From NCBI RefSeq assembly GCF_009746585.1, contig NZ_WRPO01000003.1:186001-250000 (forward strand): a DNA stretch of 64,000 nt, given 5' to 3'. Of the stretch, positions 1 through 7,414 are shown piece by piece. A program made the position numbers and the translations under genes. Every line of letters starts with the position of its first letter. The stretch's first letter is position 1. Under the pieces are notes generated by a model. The model had not been told where the DNA came from. It saw only the letters and a list, made by a program, of their open reading frames with translations, and searched no databases. This DNA is from Novosphingobium aquimarinum. GTDB lineage: Bacteria; Pseudomonadota; Alphaproteobacteria; Sphingomonadales; Sphingomonadaceae.

Positions 1-1038
1 ATGTACGACGCGCTGCTGCAGCGCTTCAAGGAAGTGGGCACCACCGGCGGCGTTGGCGAGAGCCAGGCTTCGATCGTCGACAATGCGACGACGCCCTCGA
101 GCCCCTTCACCCCGAACGTCTATGCCAATCTGGCGATCGGTCTTCTCGCCGGTCTCATCTTCGGCGTCGGCCTCGCATTCGGCATCGAGTTCGTCGACGA
201 TACCCTCAAGACTCCCGACGACGTCATCAACAAGCTGTCGGTGCCGCTGCTGGGCGTCGTGCCCCAGGGCGAAAAGGGCCATTCCTTCGTCGAGGAACTC
301 AAGGACCAGCGGTCGGAGATCAGCGAGGCGTACTACACGATCATGAGCTCGGTGCAGTTCGTCTCAGACAACAGCTTTCCGCGAACCGCGCTCGTCACCA
401 GCAGCCGGCCGGGCGAAGGCAAGTCTTCGTCCTCGCTCGCCCTGGCGCAGAACCTCGCCCGCGTCGGCTATCGTGTCGTGCTGGTCGAGGCGGACATGCG
501 CAAACCTACGTTCAAGGCCAACCAGTCCGAAGAAATCGGCTTGTCCACGCTGCTGGTCACGCAGGAGATGGCGATCGATCACGTCGCCGCGACTTCGATC
601 GAGAACTTGTCGCTGCTGCCCAGCGGACCCGTCCCGCCGAACCCGGCGCAGCTGCTTTCGACCAACCGGATCGAAAAGATCCTCGCCGAACTGTCGGAGC
701 ATTTCGATATCGTGCTCATCGATTCGCCCCCGATCCTCGGCTTTGCCGACGCGCCGGTCCTTTCCTCGGTGGTGGATGGCACGATCCTCGTGGTCGAGGC
801 AGGTTCGGTCCGCAGGCCCGCGGTCCTCAGCTCGCTGCGGCGACTGCAGTCCTCCAATGGACGAGTCGTCGGTGCCATTCTCACGAAGTACAATCCGAAG
901 AACGGCGGCTACGGATACGGTTACGGCTACGGGTACGGCTATGGTTACGGCTATGGCTATGGCTACGGTAAGCAGCGTAACCAACGCTATGGCGAGAACG
1001 CCGAACTGCGGCACCTCGACATCAACGAAATCACATGA
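1..1038 (+). CDS. Polysaccharide co-polymerase / tyrosine autokinase (Wzc-type), 5' end cut by the window
   Basis: This is the C-terminal part of a BY-kinase that controls polysaccharide chain length and export at the inner membrane. The reading frame opens at base 1 with the end of the periplasmic coiled coil (YDALLQRFKEV), so the true start lies upstream. A transmembrane helix covers about residues 43-64 of the visible part. The kinase domain shows Walker A (SSRPGEGKS, 134-142), Walker A' (LVEADMRKP, 161-169) and Walker B (VLIDSPP, 238-244). The tyrosine cluster of this family appears here as ten Tyr-Gly repeats (304-323). The stop overlaps the next start by 4 bp. A complete paralogue lies at 36496-38613. 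Confidence 0.93.
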   Translation: MYDALLQRFKEVGTTGGVGESQASIVDNATTPSSPFTPNVYANLAIGLLAGLIFGVGLAFGIEFVDDTLKTPDDVINKLSVPLLGVVPQGEKGHSFVEELKDQRSEISEAYYTIMSSVQFVSDNSFPRTALVTSSRPGEGKSSSSLALAQNLARVGYRVVLVEADMRKPTFKANQSEEIGLSTLLVTQEMAIDHVAATSIENLSLLPSGPVPPNPAQLLSTNRIEKILAELSEHFDIVLIDSPPILGFADAPVLSSVVDGTILVVEAGSVRRPAVLSSLRRLQSSNGRVVGAILTKYNPKNGGYGYGYGYGYGYGYGYGYGYGKQRNQRYGENAELRHLDINEIT

Positions 1039-2285
1039 GCGAGGAGATGGGTCGCTACGTGCCGGATGGGCGAGTGCGCATCGCGTTGCTGTGCGGCGCA
1101 GCGCTGTTGGCCTGGGCGGTCGCACGCGGTGCCGTGCAGAACGCGCTGCATGATTCGGCCCCGCAAGTCGCCGCTGACTTCTGGCCAGCCGATGGCGAAA
1201 GCCTGGCATCGCTCGCACGCGACAAGATGGCCGCAAACAGCGGCGAGATCGATGAGCCGACCCGGCAACTGTTCCGGGAAGCGCTCGAGCAGTCTCCCGC
1301 ATTGGCAAGCCCGATCGTGTTGGCCGCGCTCGATGCCGAGCAGTCAGGGGATTCCAAGCGCGCCGAACGGCTGATGGTCCAGGCCAAGGAACGCGACCCG
1401 CGCTCCACGATCACGCGCTTCTGGCTGCTCGACCGGTACATGCGCACGGGTCGCTATGCCCTCGCGCTCGACGAGGTTGGCCCGGCGCTGCGCTTGCGCC
1501 GCCAGGCGATGACTGTCGTCATGACGGTGCTGGCAACGCTCGCCAACGAACCTGAATTTCGACCCGCGCTGGCCAAGAAGCTGGCGAGCGCACCTTATTG
1601 GCGCACGTCTTTCTTCCAGGCAGCCTCGCAGCAGACCGACCCCGACGTATTGCTATCGCTGCTCGCGTCGAGCCGCGGCCAGTCTGCCGATCAGAAGATG
1701 GAAGCGGAACAGAAGTACGTCTTCCAGAAGATGATCGAAGCCGACGACGGCGTGCGGGCCTATCGCGCCTGGAAGTCCATGTTGCCCGCCCGATACCGCG
1801 GCCGGGCGGATGGCATTTACGACAGCAATTTCGCGAACTGGCCGGGCGCCGAGCCCTTCAACTGGGTGGTCGAGGACTCCGAGATCGGAATTTCGCGTAG
1901 TGTCGTGGCGGGCGACCTGCCGCAAGGTTCGGCTCTGAACGTCCGCTATTTCGGGTCGACCGCGGGCGCGCTGGCCGAACAGTACGTTCACGTCCCGCCG
2001 GGCAATTATCGCCTTTCCGCAGTGGCGCGGCGGCGGAGCCAGGGGGCGACTGGTGGCCGGCTGAATCTGCAGGCCCGGTGCGCGCCGGGAGAAGTGATCG
2101 CCTCGGTCCTGCTCGATCCCATCGGCCCGGGACTGCGCCGGTTTTCGACACCGGTGAAGGTGGGACCGGATTGCCATATTCTGCGCATCAGCATCACGGG
2201 CCTTCCTGGTGAGCTGTTCAGCGAGATCGAAGCCCAGGTCACGGCTGTGACCATCACCCCCGCCGCGCAGGCTGCGGACCAATGA
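1035..2285 (+). CDS. Membrane-anchored TPR-like protein of the EPS operon
   Basis: A 416-residue protein with one N-terminal hydrophobic segment (about residues 13-33, ALLCGAALLAWAVARGA) followed by helical repeats up to about residue 260. The spacing of alanines and leucines recalls TPR units (for example AERLMVQAKERDP). The C-terminal 150 residues are predicted beta-rich. I do not recognise a named family; anchored TPR proteins are common in EPS operons, where they may scaffold the synthesis or export complex. The ATG overlaps the kinase stop by 4 bp, so the two are probably translationally coupled. Function is inferred only from position and composition. Confidence 0.75.
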   Translation: MSEEMGRYVPDGRVRIALLCGAALLAWAVARGAVQNALHDSAPQVAADFWPADGESLASLARDKMAANSGEIDEPTRQLFREALEQSPALASPIVLAALDAEQSGDSKRAERLMVQAKERDPRSTITRFWLLDRYMRTGRYALALDEVGPALRLRRQAMTVVMTVLATLANEPEFRPALAKKLASAPYWRTSFFQAASQQTDPDVLLSLLASSRGQSADQKMEAEQKYVFQKMIEADDGVRAYRAWKSMLPARYRGRADGIYDSNFANWPGAEPFNWVVEDSEIGISRSVVAGDLPQGSALNVRYFGSTAGALAEQYVHVPPGNYRLSAVARRRSQGATGGRLNLQARCAPGEVIASVLLDPIGPGLRRFSTPVKVGPDCHILRISITGLPGELFSEIEAQVTAVTITPAAQAADQ

Positions 2286-2325
2286 CCGCGTCCATCGGAC
2301 CTCGTGTGGATACCGCTGCCCGGCC

Positions 2326-3702
2326 ATGCTGACGCATCTGCGCGCCCTGTCCCAAAGCGAGCTGGGGCGCAGGCTGTCGGTGGCGACAGCGTCGGGAGGA
2401 CTAATCTGGGCCTTCGGCACGATCGCGACATTCTTCGTCGGGCTGATCCTCGCCCGCACGCTCGGCCCCGAAGGCTACGGCATTTACGGCACCGTCATTG
2501 GAATCGTCTCGATCCTCGCTGTGCTCGCGCAGCTGGGATTGCCGATCCTGGCGACCCGCGAAGTGTCCAAGGCGCGCGCGCAAGGTTTGCTGGGCGAAGT
2601 GGCCGGAATCGGCTGGCGGTTCTTCGCCATGGTCGCCGCCGCCTCGCTGGTCCTGGTCCTGGCGCTGTGGCTGGCGGCACACATCTTTCCCTTCGAACCC
2701 GCGATCGCATCGACGCTCACGGCCGCCAGTCCACTGCTGCCGGCCTTGGCCCTGGAGACCTTGGTGATCGGGCTGATGCGCGGTCGCGAGATGGTCATCG
2801 GCAGCCAGCTTCTCGATGTCCTCGTGCGGCCGCTGGCATTCGCCGCGCTGCTGCTGGCCTGGTCCGAGCTCGGCGTGCAATCGGCGATCAGCGCGCAGAC
2901 GATCGTGGTCGGCGCCATCACCCTGATCGGCTTCGCCCTGTTCCTCTGGCGACTGCCGACAAACACCTCGGGACGTTCGCAAGGCGTCGGCCTCGTGCTC
3001 GCGGCCGCCTTGCCGATCACGCTGTTCGAAGCGATGCGCGTGCTCGAAGGCAATTACGCCGTGCTGGTCACGAGCGCGCTTGCCAATACCGTCGACGCAG
3101 GCCTGCTGCGCGTCGCGATTGCCTGTTCTCTGGCCATTTCGGTGCCGATTTCGCTGCAGAACATCGTCATGGCTCCCTTTCTTGCCGGCACCCATGCCGC
3201 GGGAGAAGCCCAGCGGCTGGGGCTGCTCGTCGCGAGCTCGACCGTCTTCACTTCGCTGGCGGTCGGCATCGCGGTCATCGCCGTCATTGCCCTGGGCCGC
3301 TGGGCCTTGCCGCTGGCATTCGGTCGGCCTTTCGCCGCCGCCTACTGGCCCTTCGTTGTCCTCGGCTTCAACCAGCTGCTTTATGCCTTGATGGGCCCCG
3401 GCGTCCTCTTGCTGAGCATGACCGGGCACGAACAGGCCGTCGCCCGCGCCTTCGTGATCTCCGTCACCGCCGCGATCCTTGCCGGATTGGCGCTCACCGC
3501 GCTCTATGGCGCGATCGGCGCGGCGGGATCGATGCTGGTGGCCACCGCCCTGCGGGCGATCATCCTCAATCGCCACGCCAAGCGCACACTCGGCATCGCC
3601 CCTTCGATCCTCGGCGCGGTGCGGCATCTGCGCGAACATCGCGCATCACTGGATGCTCTCCCGCCATCCCCGCCGACCGCCGGCGGGTTCACGCCGCGGT
3701 AG
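2326..3702 (+). CDS. Wzx-like oligosaccharide flippase (first copy)
   Basis: A 458-residue polytopic protein with about 12-14 hydrophobic segments and the N-terminal pattern of the MATE/Wzx polysaccharide transporter group (GGLIWAFGTIATFFVGLILARTLGP cut here to the core FFVGLILARTLGP at residues 38-50). Proteins of this family move undecaprenyl-linked repeat units from the inner to the outer leaflet of the inner membrane. It follows the TPR-like gene by 40 bp. The window holds a second flippase at 26698-28215 and an ABC-type exporter at 10500-12380, so more than one glycan or lipid-linked intermediate is probably moved. Confidence 0.88.
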   Translation: MLTHLRALSQSELGRRLSVATASGGLIWAFGTIATFFVGLILARTLGPEGYGIYGTVIGIVSILAVLAQLGLPILATREVSKARAQGLLGEVAGIGWRFFAMVAAASLVLVLALWLAAHIFPFEPAIASTLTAASPLLPALALETLVIGLMRGREMVIGSQLLDVLVRPLAFAALLLAWSELGVQSAISAQTIVVGAITLIGFALFLWRLPTNTSGRSQGVGLVLAAALPITLFEAMRVLEGNYAVLVTSALANTVDAGLLRVAIACSLAISVPISLQNIVMAPFLAGTHAAGEAQRLGLLVASSTVFTSLAVGIAVIAVIALGRWALPLAFGRPFAAAYWPFVVLGFNQLLYALMGPGVLLLSMTGHEQAVARAFVISVTAAILAGLALTALYGAIGAAGSMLVATALRAIILNRHAKRTLGIAPSILGAVRHLREHRASLDALPPSPPTAGGFTPR

Positions 3703-3712
3703 GCGTTATCAC

Positions 3713-3958
3713 ATGGCATTTCTCTTTCTTCACCAGGACGGCATCGGCGATCTCGACGACATGCTGTCGCCCCAAGTCAACAGCTCAATCGTCTTGCCCG
3801 ACCTGAAGCCGGCGACCATGCGTTCCGGCCTAGAACAAGTGCTTGAATGCGCAGTACCGTCCAAGGACATCCGCGCATCGATGCTGGCGCTGAGCCTCAA
3901 AGCAGGGATATATGCGTACTCGTCCGTCTATGAGACGCTCGGGGCCAGAGCATGTTGA
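3713..3958 (+). CDS. Possible small hypothetical protein (81 aa)
   Basis: An open frame from ATG 3713 to TGA 3958 fills the 249-bp gap between the flippase and the YvcK/CofD-like gene, overlapping the latter by 7 bp. Most codons end in G or C, as in neighbouring genes, until the last few, which supports real or recently real coding. I see no strong Shine-Dalgarno sequence and no family I recognise; the sequence has an acidic start (HQDGIGDLDD) and a helical C-terminal half. It may be a small genuine gene, or the remnant of a longer one. Confidence 0.3.
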   Translation: MAFLFLHQDGIGDLDDMLSPQVNSSIVLPDLKPATMRSGLEQVLECAVPSKDIRASMLALSLKAGIYAYSSVYETLGARAC

Positions 3959-5175
3959 ATGTCGTCGTTTTGAACGGGGGTCGGGGGGCCGCCACCATCG
4001 TGCCCGCGCTTCTGGCCGTGCCCGGGCTGCGTCTGACGTCGATCGTCAATGCCTACGACGATGGCAAATCGACTGGCGAGATCCGGCATTTCTTCGGAAT
4101 GCTCGGCCCATCGGACTTGCGCAAGGTGCAGTTGCTGATGCTGCCGCACGACGAAACCTACGAGACCTCGCTCGCGCTGTTCGATCGCCGGTTCGACATG
4201 GCGGCGGGCAAGCAGGATACGCTGGCCGCACTGCGTCGATTCTGCGAGGGCGACGACCACCTCGACGGAATCGGCCCGCTGCCGCCGCGCATTGCCCACG
4301 GTCTGCGCCGCTGGTCGCAGGTTTTCCTCGACGCCCTGCCACTGGCGGAAGCGGTTGCCGGTCGATCGTTCGAATGCGCGGACTGCGCGCTGATGAATTG
4401 CCTTTATGCCGGTGCTTTCCTCGATCACGGCCGCGACTTCGAGCAGACCGTCTGGGCGGTCGACCGGCTGTTCCGGTTGCGCGGTGTCGTCCTGCCCAAC
4501 AGCTGCGACAACCGCTGGCTGGCGGCGGAACGCGAGGACGGCTCGATCCTCCACTGCGAGGCCGACATCGTGGAACTGCGCTCGAACGACCGCCTTTCGC
4601 GGCTGTTCCTGCTCGAGGAACCGATCGATGCCGAAGGACTGTCGGCGCTCGCACCCGAAGATCGCAGCCGGTTCCTCGCGCAGCGTCACACCCCGGTGCG
4701 GCTGTCCGCTGGCGCGAAGCTGGCGGTCGAGCAGGCCGACGTGATCATCTATTCGGCCGGCACGCAGCACAGCTCGCTCTATCCCACGTACATGTCGCGC
4801 GGGCTGGCCGGCGCGATCGCCGGCAATTCCGACGCGCTCAAGGTGTTCGTGACCAACATCGGCGCGGATTACGAAACGCCGCGCTACAAGACCTCGGATT
4901 TCGTGAACGGGGCGCTGCGCTTCCTCAAGCTGGGCGAGCAACGCCGGATCGCGACCGAAGATCTGATCGATACGGTGCTGATCAATTCCAGCCGGATCAA
5001 ATCCGACGAAACGTATGTCGAGGACGACGCCGAGAACTTCGCGGGCCTTCCCGTCGAGCGCATCGTCGCCGACTTCGAATCGCGAGAGGCCCCGGGCAAG
5101 CATGACGGCGCGGCGATCGTGCGCGTCATCCTCGACTTGCTCGAGGCGCCCTCGGCAGGCCGGCGCCATGCCTGA
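3952..5175 (+). CDS. YvcK/CofD-like protein with altered signature motifs
   Basis: A 407-residue protein whose layout follows the YvcK/CofD superfamily. The N-terminal glycine loop reads NGGRG (8-12) instead of GGGTG. It is followed by a DDG-x-S-x-G region (36-42) resembling the YvcK DDGGSSG motif, GPSDLRK (52-58), a region matching GHSLGN but reading CADCALMN (142-149), and ADVIIYSAGTQHSSLYP near 266-282, matching the family ADLIVLGPGSLYTSLLP type segment. CofD transfers phospholactyl groups to F420 precursors; YvcK binds UDP-GlcNAc and links to wall metabolism. Finding one inside an EPS operon, with overlaps to HAD, GT2, nucleotidyltransferase and AsnB genes, suggests a specialised biosynthetic paralogue. 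The reaction is unknown. Confidence 0.75.
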   Translation: MLNVVVLNGGRGAATIVPALLAVPGLRLTSIVNAYDDGKSTGEIRHFFGMLGPSDLRKVQLLMLPHDETYETSLALFDRRFDMAAGKQDTLAALRRFCEGDDHLDGIGPLPPRIAHGLRRWSQVFLDALPLAEAVAGRSFECADCALMNCLYAGAFLDHGRDFEQTVWAVDRLFRLRGVVLPNSCDNRWLAAEREDGSILHCEADIVELRSNDRLSRLFLLEEPIDAEGLSALAPEDRSRFLAQRHTPVRLSAGAKLAVEQADVIIYSAGTQHSSLYPTYMSRGLAGAIAGNSDALKVFVTNIGADYETPRYKTSDFVNGALRFLKLGEQRRIATEDLIDTVLINSSRIKSDETYVEDDAENFAGLPVERIVADFESREAPGKHDGAAIVRVILDLLEAPSAGRRHA

Positions 5176-5800
5176 TCCCGCAGCGAAACTCTCCGGCCGG
5201 CGGCTGTTCGTGTTCGATCTGGACGGAACGCTGGCGGATACTTCCCCGATCCACGCTACCGCTTTCGCCGCAGCGCTGGCGCCGCTGGGTATAGCGGTGG
5301 ACTATCCCGCGATAGCCGGGCTGGCGACCGCCAATGCCATGCGCAAATTGCTCGAGGATGCAGGGCAGGCAGTGGATGAGGCGACGATCGCTGCGCTGGT
5401 CGAAGCCAAGCGCGCCGCTGCTCGCGAGCGATTGGCCTCGGTCCGCCCCCTCCCCGGCGCGCGGGAATTTCTCGCGCAGGCCGCGCGCGCGCACCGCCTT
5501 GCGCTTTGCACGTCCGCAGCGCGAGAGACGGCTGTGCGGACTCTGTCCACACTGGCCTTCGCGCAGAATTTCGATCCGTTGGTGACGGCGGACGACACGG
5601 CCAAGGCCAAGCCCGCGCCCGATGCTTTCCTGACGGTGCTGGCGCAAGCGGGCGTGTCCGCAGCCGATGCGCTGGTGTTCGAAGACAGCGAGGCCGGGCT
5701 GGCCGCAGCCGCCGCTGCTGGCATCGAGACGATCCGGATCGGCGGCGAAGGCCATGCCTGGGCGGACCTGACGGCATGCCTCGCGGGAGCGACCGCTTGA
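5168..5800 (+). CDS. HAD-superfamily phosphatase (beta-phosphoglucomutase/Gph-like)
   Basis: A 210-residue HAD hydrolase. Motif I FDLDGTLADT (about 16-25) carries the nucleophile and general-acid aspartates, LCTSA is motif II, K in AKAKPAPD is motif III, and FEDSEAGLAAA is motif IV. The helical cap between motifs I and II fits subclass I (Gph or beta-PGM type). I chose ATG 5168, which overlaps the YvcK/CofD-like stop by 8 bp; the open frame runs further upstream only as a shadow of that gene. In this operon it probably removes phosphate from, or isomerises, a sugar phosphate that the downstream nucleotidyltransferase also handles. The substrate cannot be told from sequence. Confidence 0.85.
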   Translation: MPDPAAKLSGRRLFVFDLDGTLADTSPIHATAFAAALAPLGIAVDYPAIAGLATANAMRKLLEDAGQAVDEATIAALVEAKRAAARERLASVRPLPGAREFLAQAARAHRLALCTSAARETAVRTLSTLAFAQNFDPLVTADDTAKAKPAPDAFLTVLAQAGVSAADALVFEDSEAGLAAAAAAGIETIRIGGEGHAWADLTACLAGATA

Positions 5801-6699
5801 AGATCCTGGCGGCGGTGGTCACGCACAATCGGTGCACGCTGCTCGAACGATGCGTCGATCATCTGCGCGCGCAGACGCGACAGCCCGATGCCATCGTCGT
5901 CATCAACAACGCCAGTACCGACGGCACGGTAGAGATGCTCGACGCCAAGGGCATCGCCCATATCGACCAGGCCAATGTCGGCTCGGCCGGCGGCTGGAAT
6001 CGCGCGATCGCGCATTGCCTCGAACAGGGCTTCGACGCGGTGTGGCTGATGGACGACGACGGGTTTCCCGATACGGCGGCGCTTGCGGCGCTGGAGCGCG
6101 AGATCGATGCTTCGACGGCTTGCGTGTCTTCGGTCGTTTTGCGCGAGGATGAGCGCAGCCACTTCGTGTTTCCCTTTCCGCTGCTCGATCGGCGCGGGCT
6201 TCCGGTACTCGCGCAACGCCAGCGCAAGCTGGCAACGCTACGCGAACTCGAGCAGATCGCGCCTTCCGGCACGTATCCTTTCGCCCATTTCTTCAACGGC
6301 GCGCTTGTCATGCGCGCCGCGATCGAAGCGGCGGGCAGTGTCGATACCCGCTGGTTCATGTTCGGCGACGAAGTCGATTACTTCTTCCGACTGCGCCAGG
6401 TCGGCGAAGTGCGGTCGGTGCTGGCCGCACGGCATTACCACCCCGACGTCGCGCGGCGGCCACTGACGCCGACCAAGCTCTATTACTATCTCAAGAACAC
6501 GCTCATCCTGAACCGCATCTATTTCGACAAAGTCGCGCTGCGCCATCTGGCGACGCTCGGCATCGGCCTTGCCCGGTATGGTGCGCGCAACGGCTGGGGC
6601 AACCTCGCGGCCACTTTGGCCGGTCCGCAGCGCGGGCTGGTTCCGCGCGCGATCATCCGGGGCCTGCGCGGACGGATCGGGGCCGATCTCGATGGGTGA
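5797..6699 (+). CDS. GT2 glycosyltransferase (rhamnosyl/galactofuranosyl-transferase-like)
   Basis: A GT-A fold family 2 glycosyltransferase of about 300 residues. It begins with the family strand KILAAVVTHNR and has VINNASTDGT, NVGSAGGWNRAI and the metal-binding LMDDDG. That set is typical of the RfbF/GlfT-like subgroup, whose members transfer rhamnose or galactofuranose. I chose TTG 5797, which overlaps the HAD stop by 4 bp and has GGGAG 8 nt upstream; ATG 5776 is the alternative but lacks a good ribosome site. The C-terminal part includes a YYYLKNTLIL segment also common in this subgroup. Confidence 0.88.
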   Translation: MKILAAVVTHNRCTLLERCVDHLRAQTRQPDAIVVINNASTDGTVEMLDAKGIAHIDQANVGSAGGWNRAIAHCLEQGFDAVWLMDDDGFPDTAALAALEREIDASTACVSSVVLREDERSHFVFPFPLLDRRGLPVLAQRQRKLATLRELEQIAPSGTYPFAHFFNGALVMRAAIEAAGSVDTRWFMFGDEVDYFFRLRQVGEVRSVLAARHYHPDVARRPLTPTKLYYYLKNTLILNRIYFDKVALRHLATLGIGLARYGARNGWGNLAATLAGPQRGLVPRAIIRGLRGRIGADLDG

Positions 6700-7414
6700 G
6701 ACGCGCGTTCTGATCGCCGCCGCCGGGGCGGGCTCGCGCGCGGGGTTGCCCTATCCCAAGACGCTTCACCCGGTCGAAGGGCGCCCCATCCTTGGCCGCA
6801 TTCTGGATCTCCTCGCCGTCCTCGATCCGGAACCGACCATCGTCGCGTCGCCCGCAGGACGGCCCCTCGTAGCGCAGTTTCTCGAAGCTGAAGGCCGGTC
6901 GGCGCATCTTCTCACGCAGCCGAGCCCGACGGGGATGGGCGATGCCGTGCTGCATTTCGACCAATCGCCGGCTGCGATCGGCGCGGGCACGGTCGTGCTG
7001 ATCTGGGGCGACATTCCCTATCTTTCGCGCGCGACACTCGATGCCACCCTGGCCCATCATCGCACGAGCGGCGCGGTTCTGACGTTTCCCTCCCGCCACG
7101 TCGATCGTGCCTACACGGTCATCTCTCGCGATGCCGATGGCCGCGTGACGGGTCTCGAAGAGACGCGCGTGACCGGTCGAGCGCTGGAACCGGGCGAGCG
7201 CGACATCGGAGTCTTCGTGTTCGAAGCCGGCCCGGTGCTCGACGCTCTGCGCACCTCGGCCTCGCGGCACGATCCAAGCAGCGGCGAACACGGCTTTCTG
7301 CAAGTGATCGCACGGCTGGCGGAGCGAGGCGACCGTGTCGACGCGCTTCCGATCGCGACGCAACGCGAGCTCATTTCCCTCAACGCGCTGAGCGACCTGG
7401 AAACCCAAGCCTGA
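6692..7414 (+). CDS. Sugar-phosphate/phospho-metabolite nucleotidyltransferase
   Basis: A 240-residue protein with the pyrophosphorylase signature IAAAGAGSRAG...PKTLHPV near residues 8-28 and a WGDIPYL segment around 108-114 that matches the metal-binding GD of GlmU N-terminal domains. Such enzymes join NTP to a sugar phosphate or small phospho-compound. It lacks the GlmU acetyltransferase domain, so it is a stand-alone activating enzyme. ATG 6692 overlaps the GT2 stop by 8 bp, and its own stop shares a base with the asnB start. In context it may activate the product of the HAD and YvcK/CofD-like proteins for the GT2. Confidence 0.83.
   Translation: MGETRVLIAAAGAGSRAGLPYPKTLHPVEGRPILGRILDLLAVLDPEPTIVASPAGRPLVAQFLEAEGRSAHLLTQPSPTGMGDAVLHFDQSPAAIGAGTVVLIWGDIPYLSRATLDATLAHHRTSGAVLTFPSRHVDRAYTVISRDADGRVTGLEETRVTGRALEPGERDIGVFVFEAGPVLDALRTSASRHDPSSGEHGFLQVIARLAERGDRVDALPIATQRELISLNALSDLETQA

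Noticed and set aside
910..969. Tyr-Gly coding run as a microsatellite or phase-variable repeat
   Set aside because: The DNA units are not identical: both codons vary along the run, so slippage is unlikely to be efficient.
2401..3639. Long minus-strand frame opposite the flippase
   Set aside because: Its composition (Gln, Asp, His and Arg-rich) is typical of an antisense frame of a membrane protein. The plus frame has clear helices.
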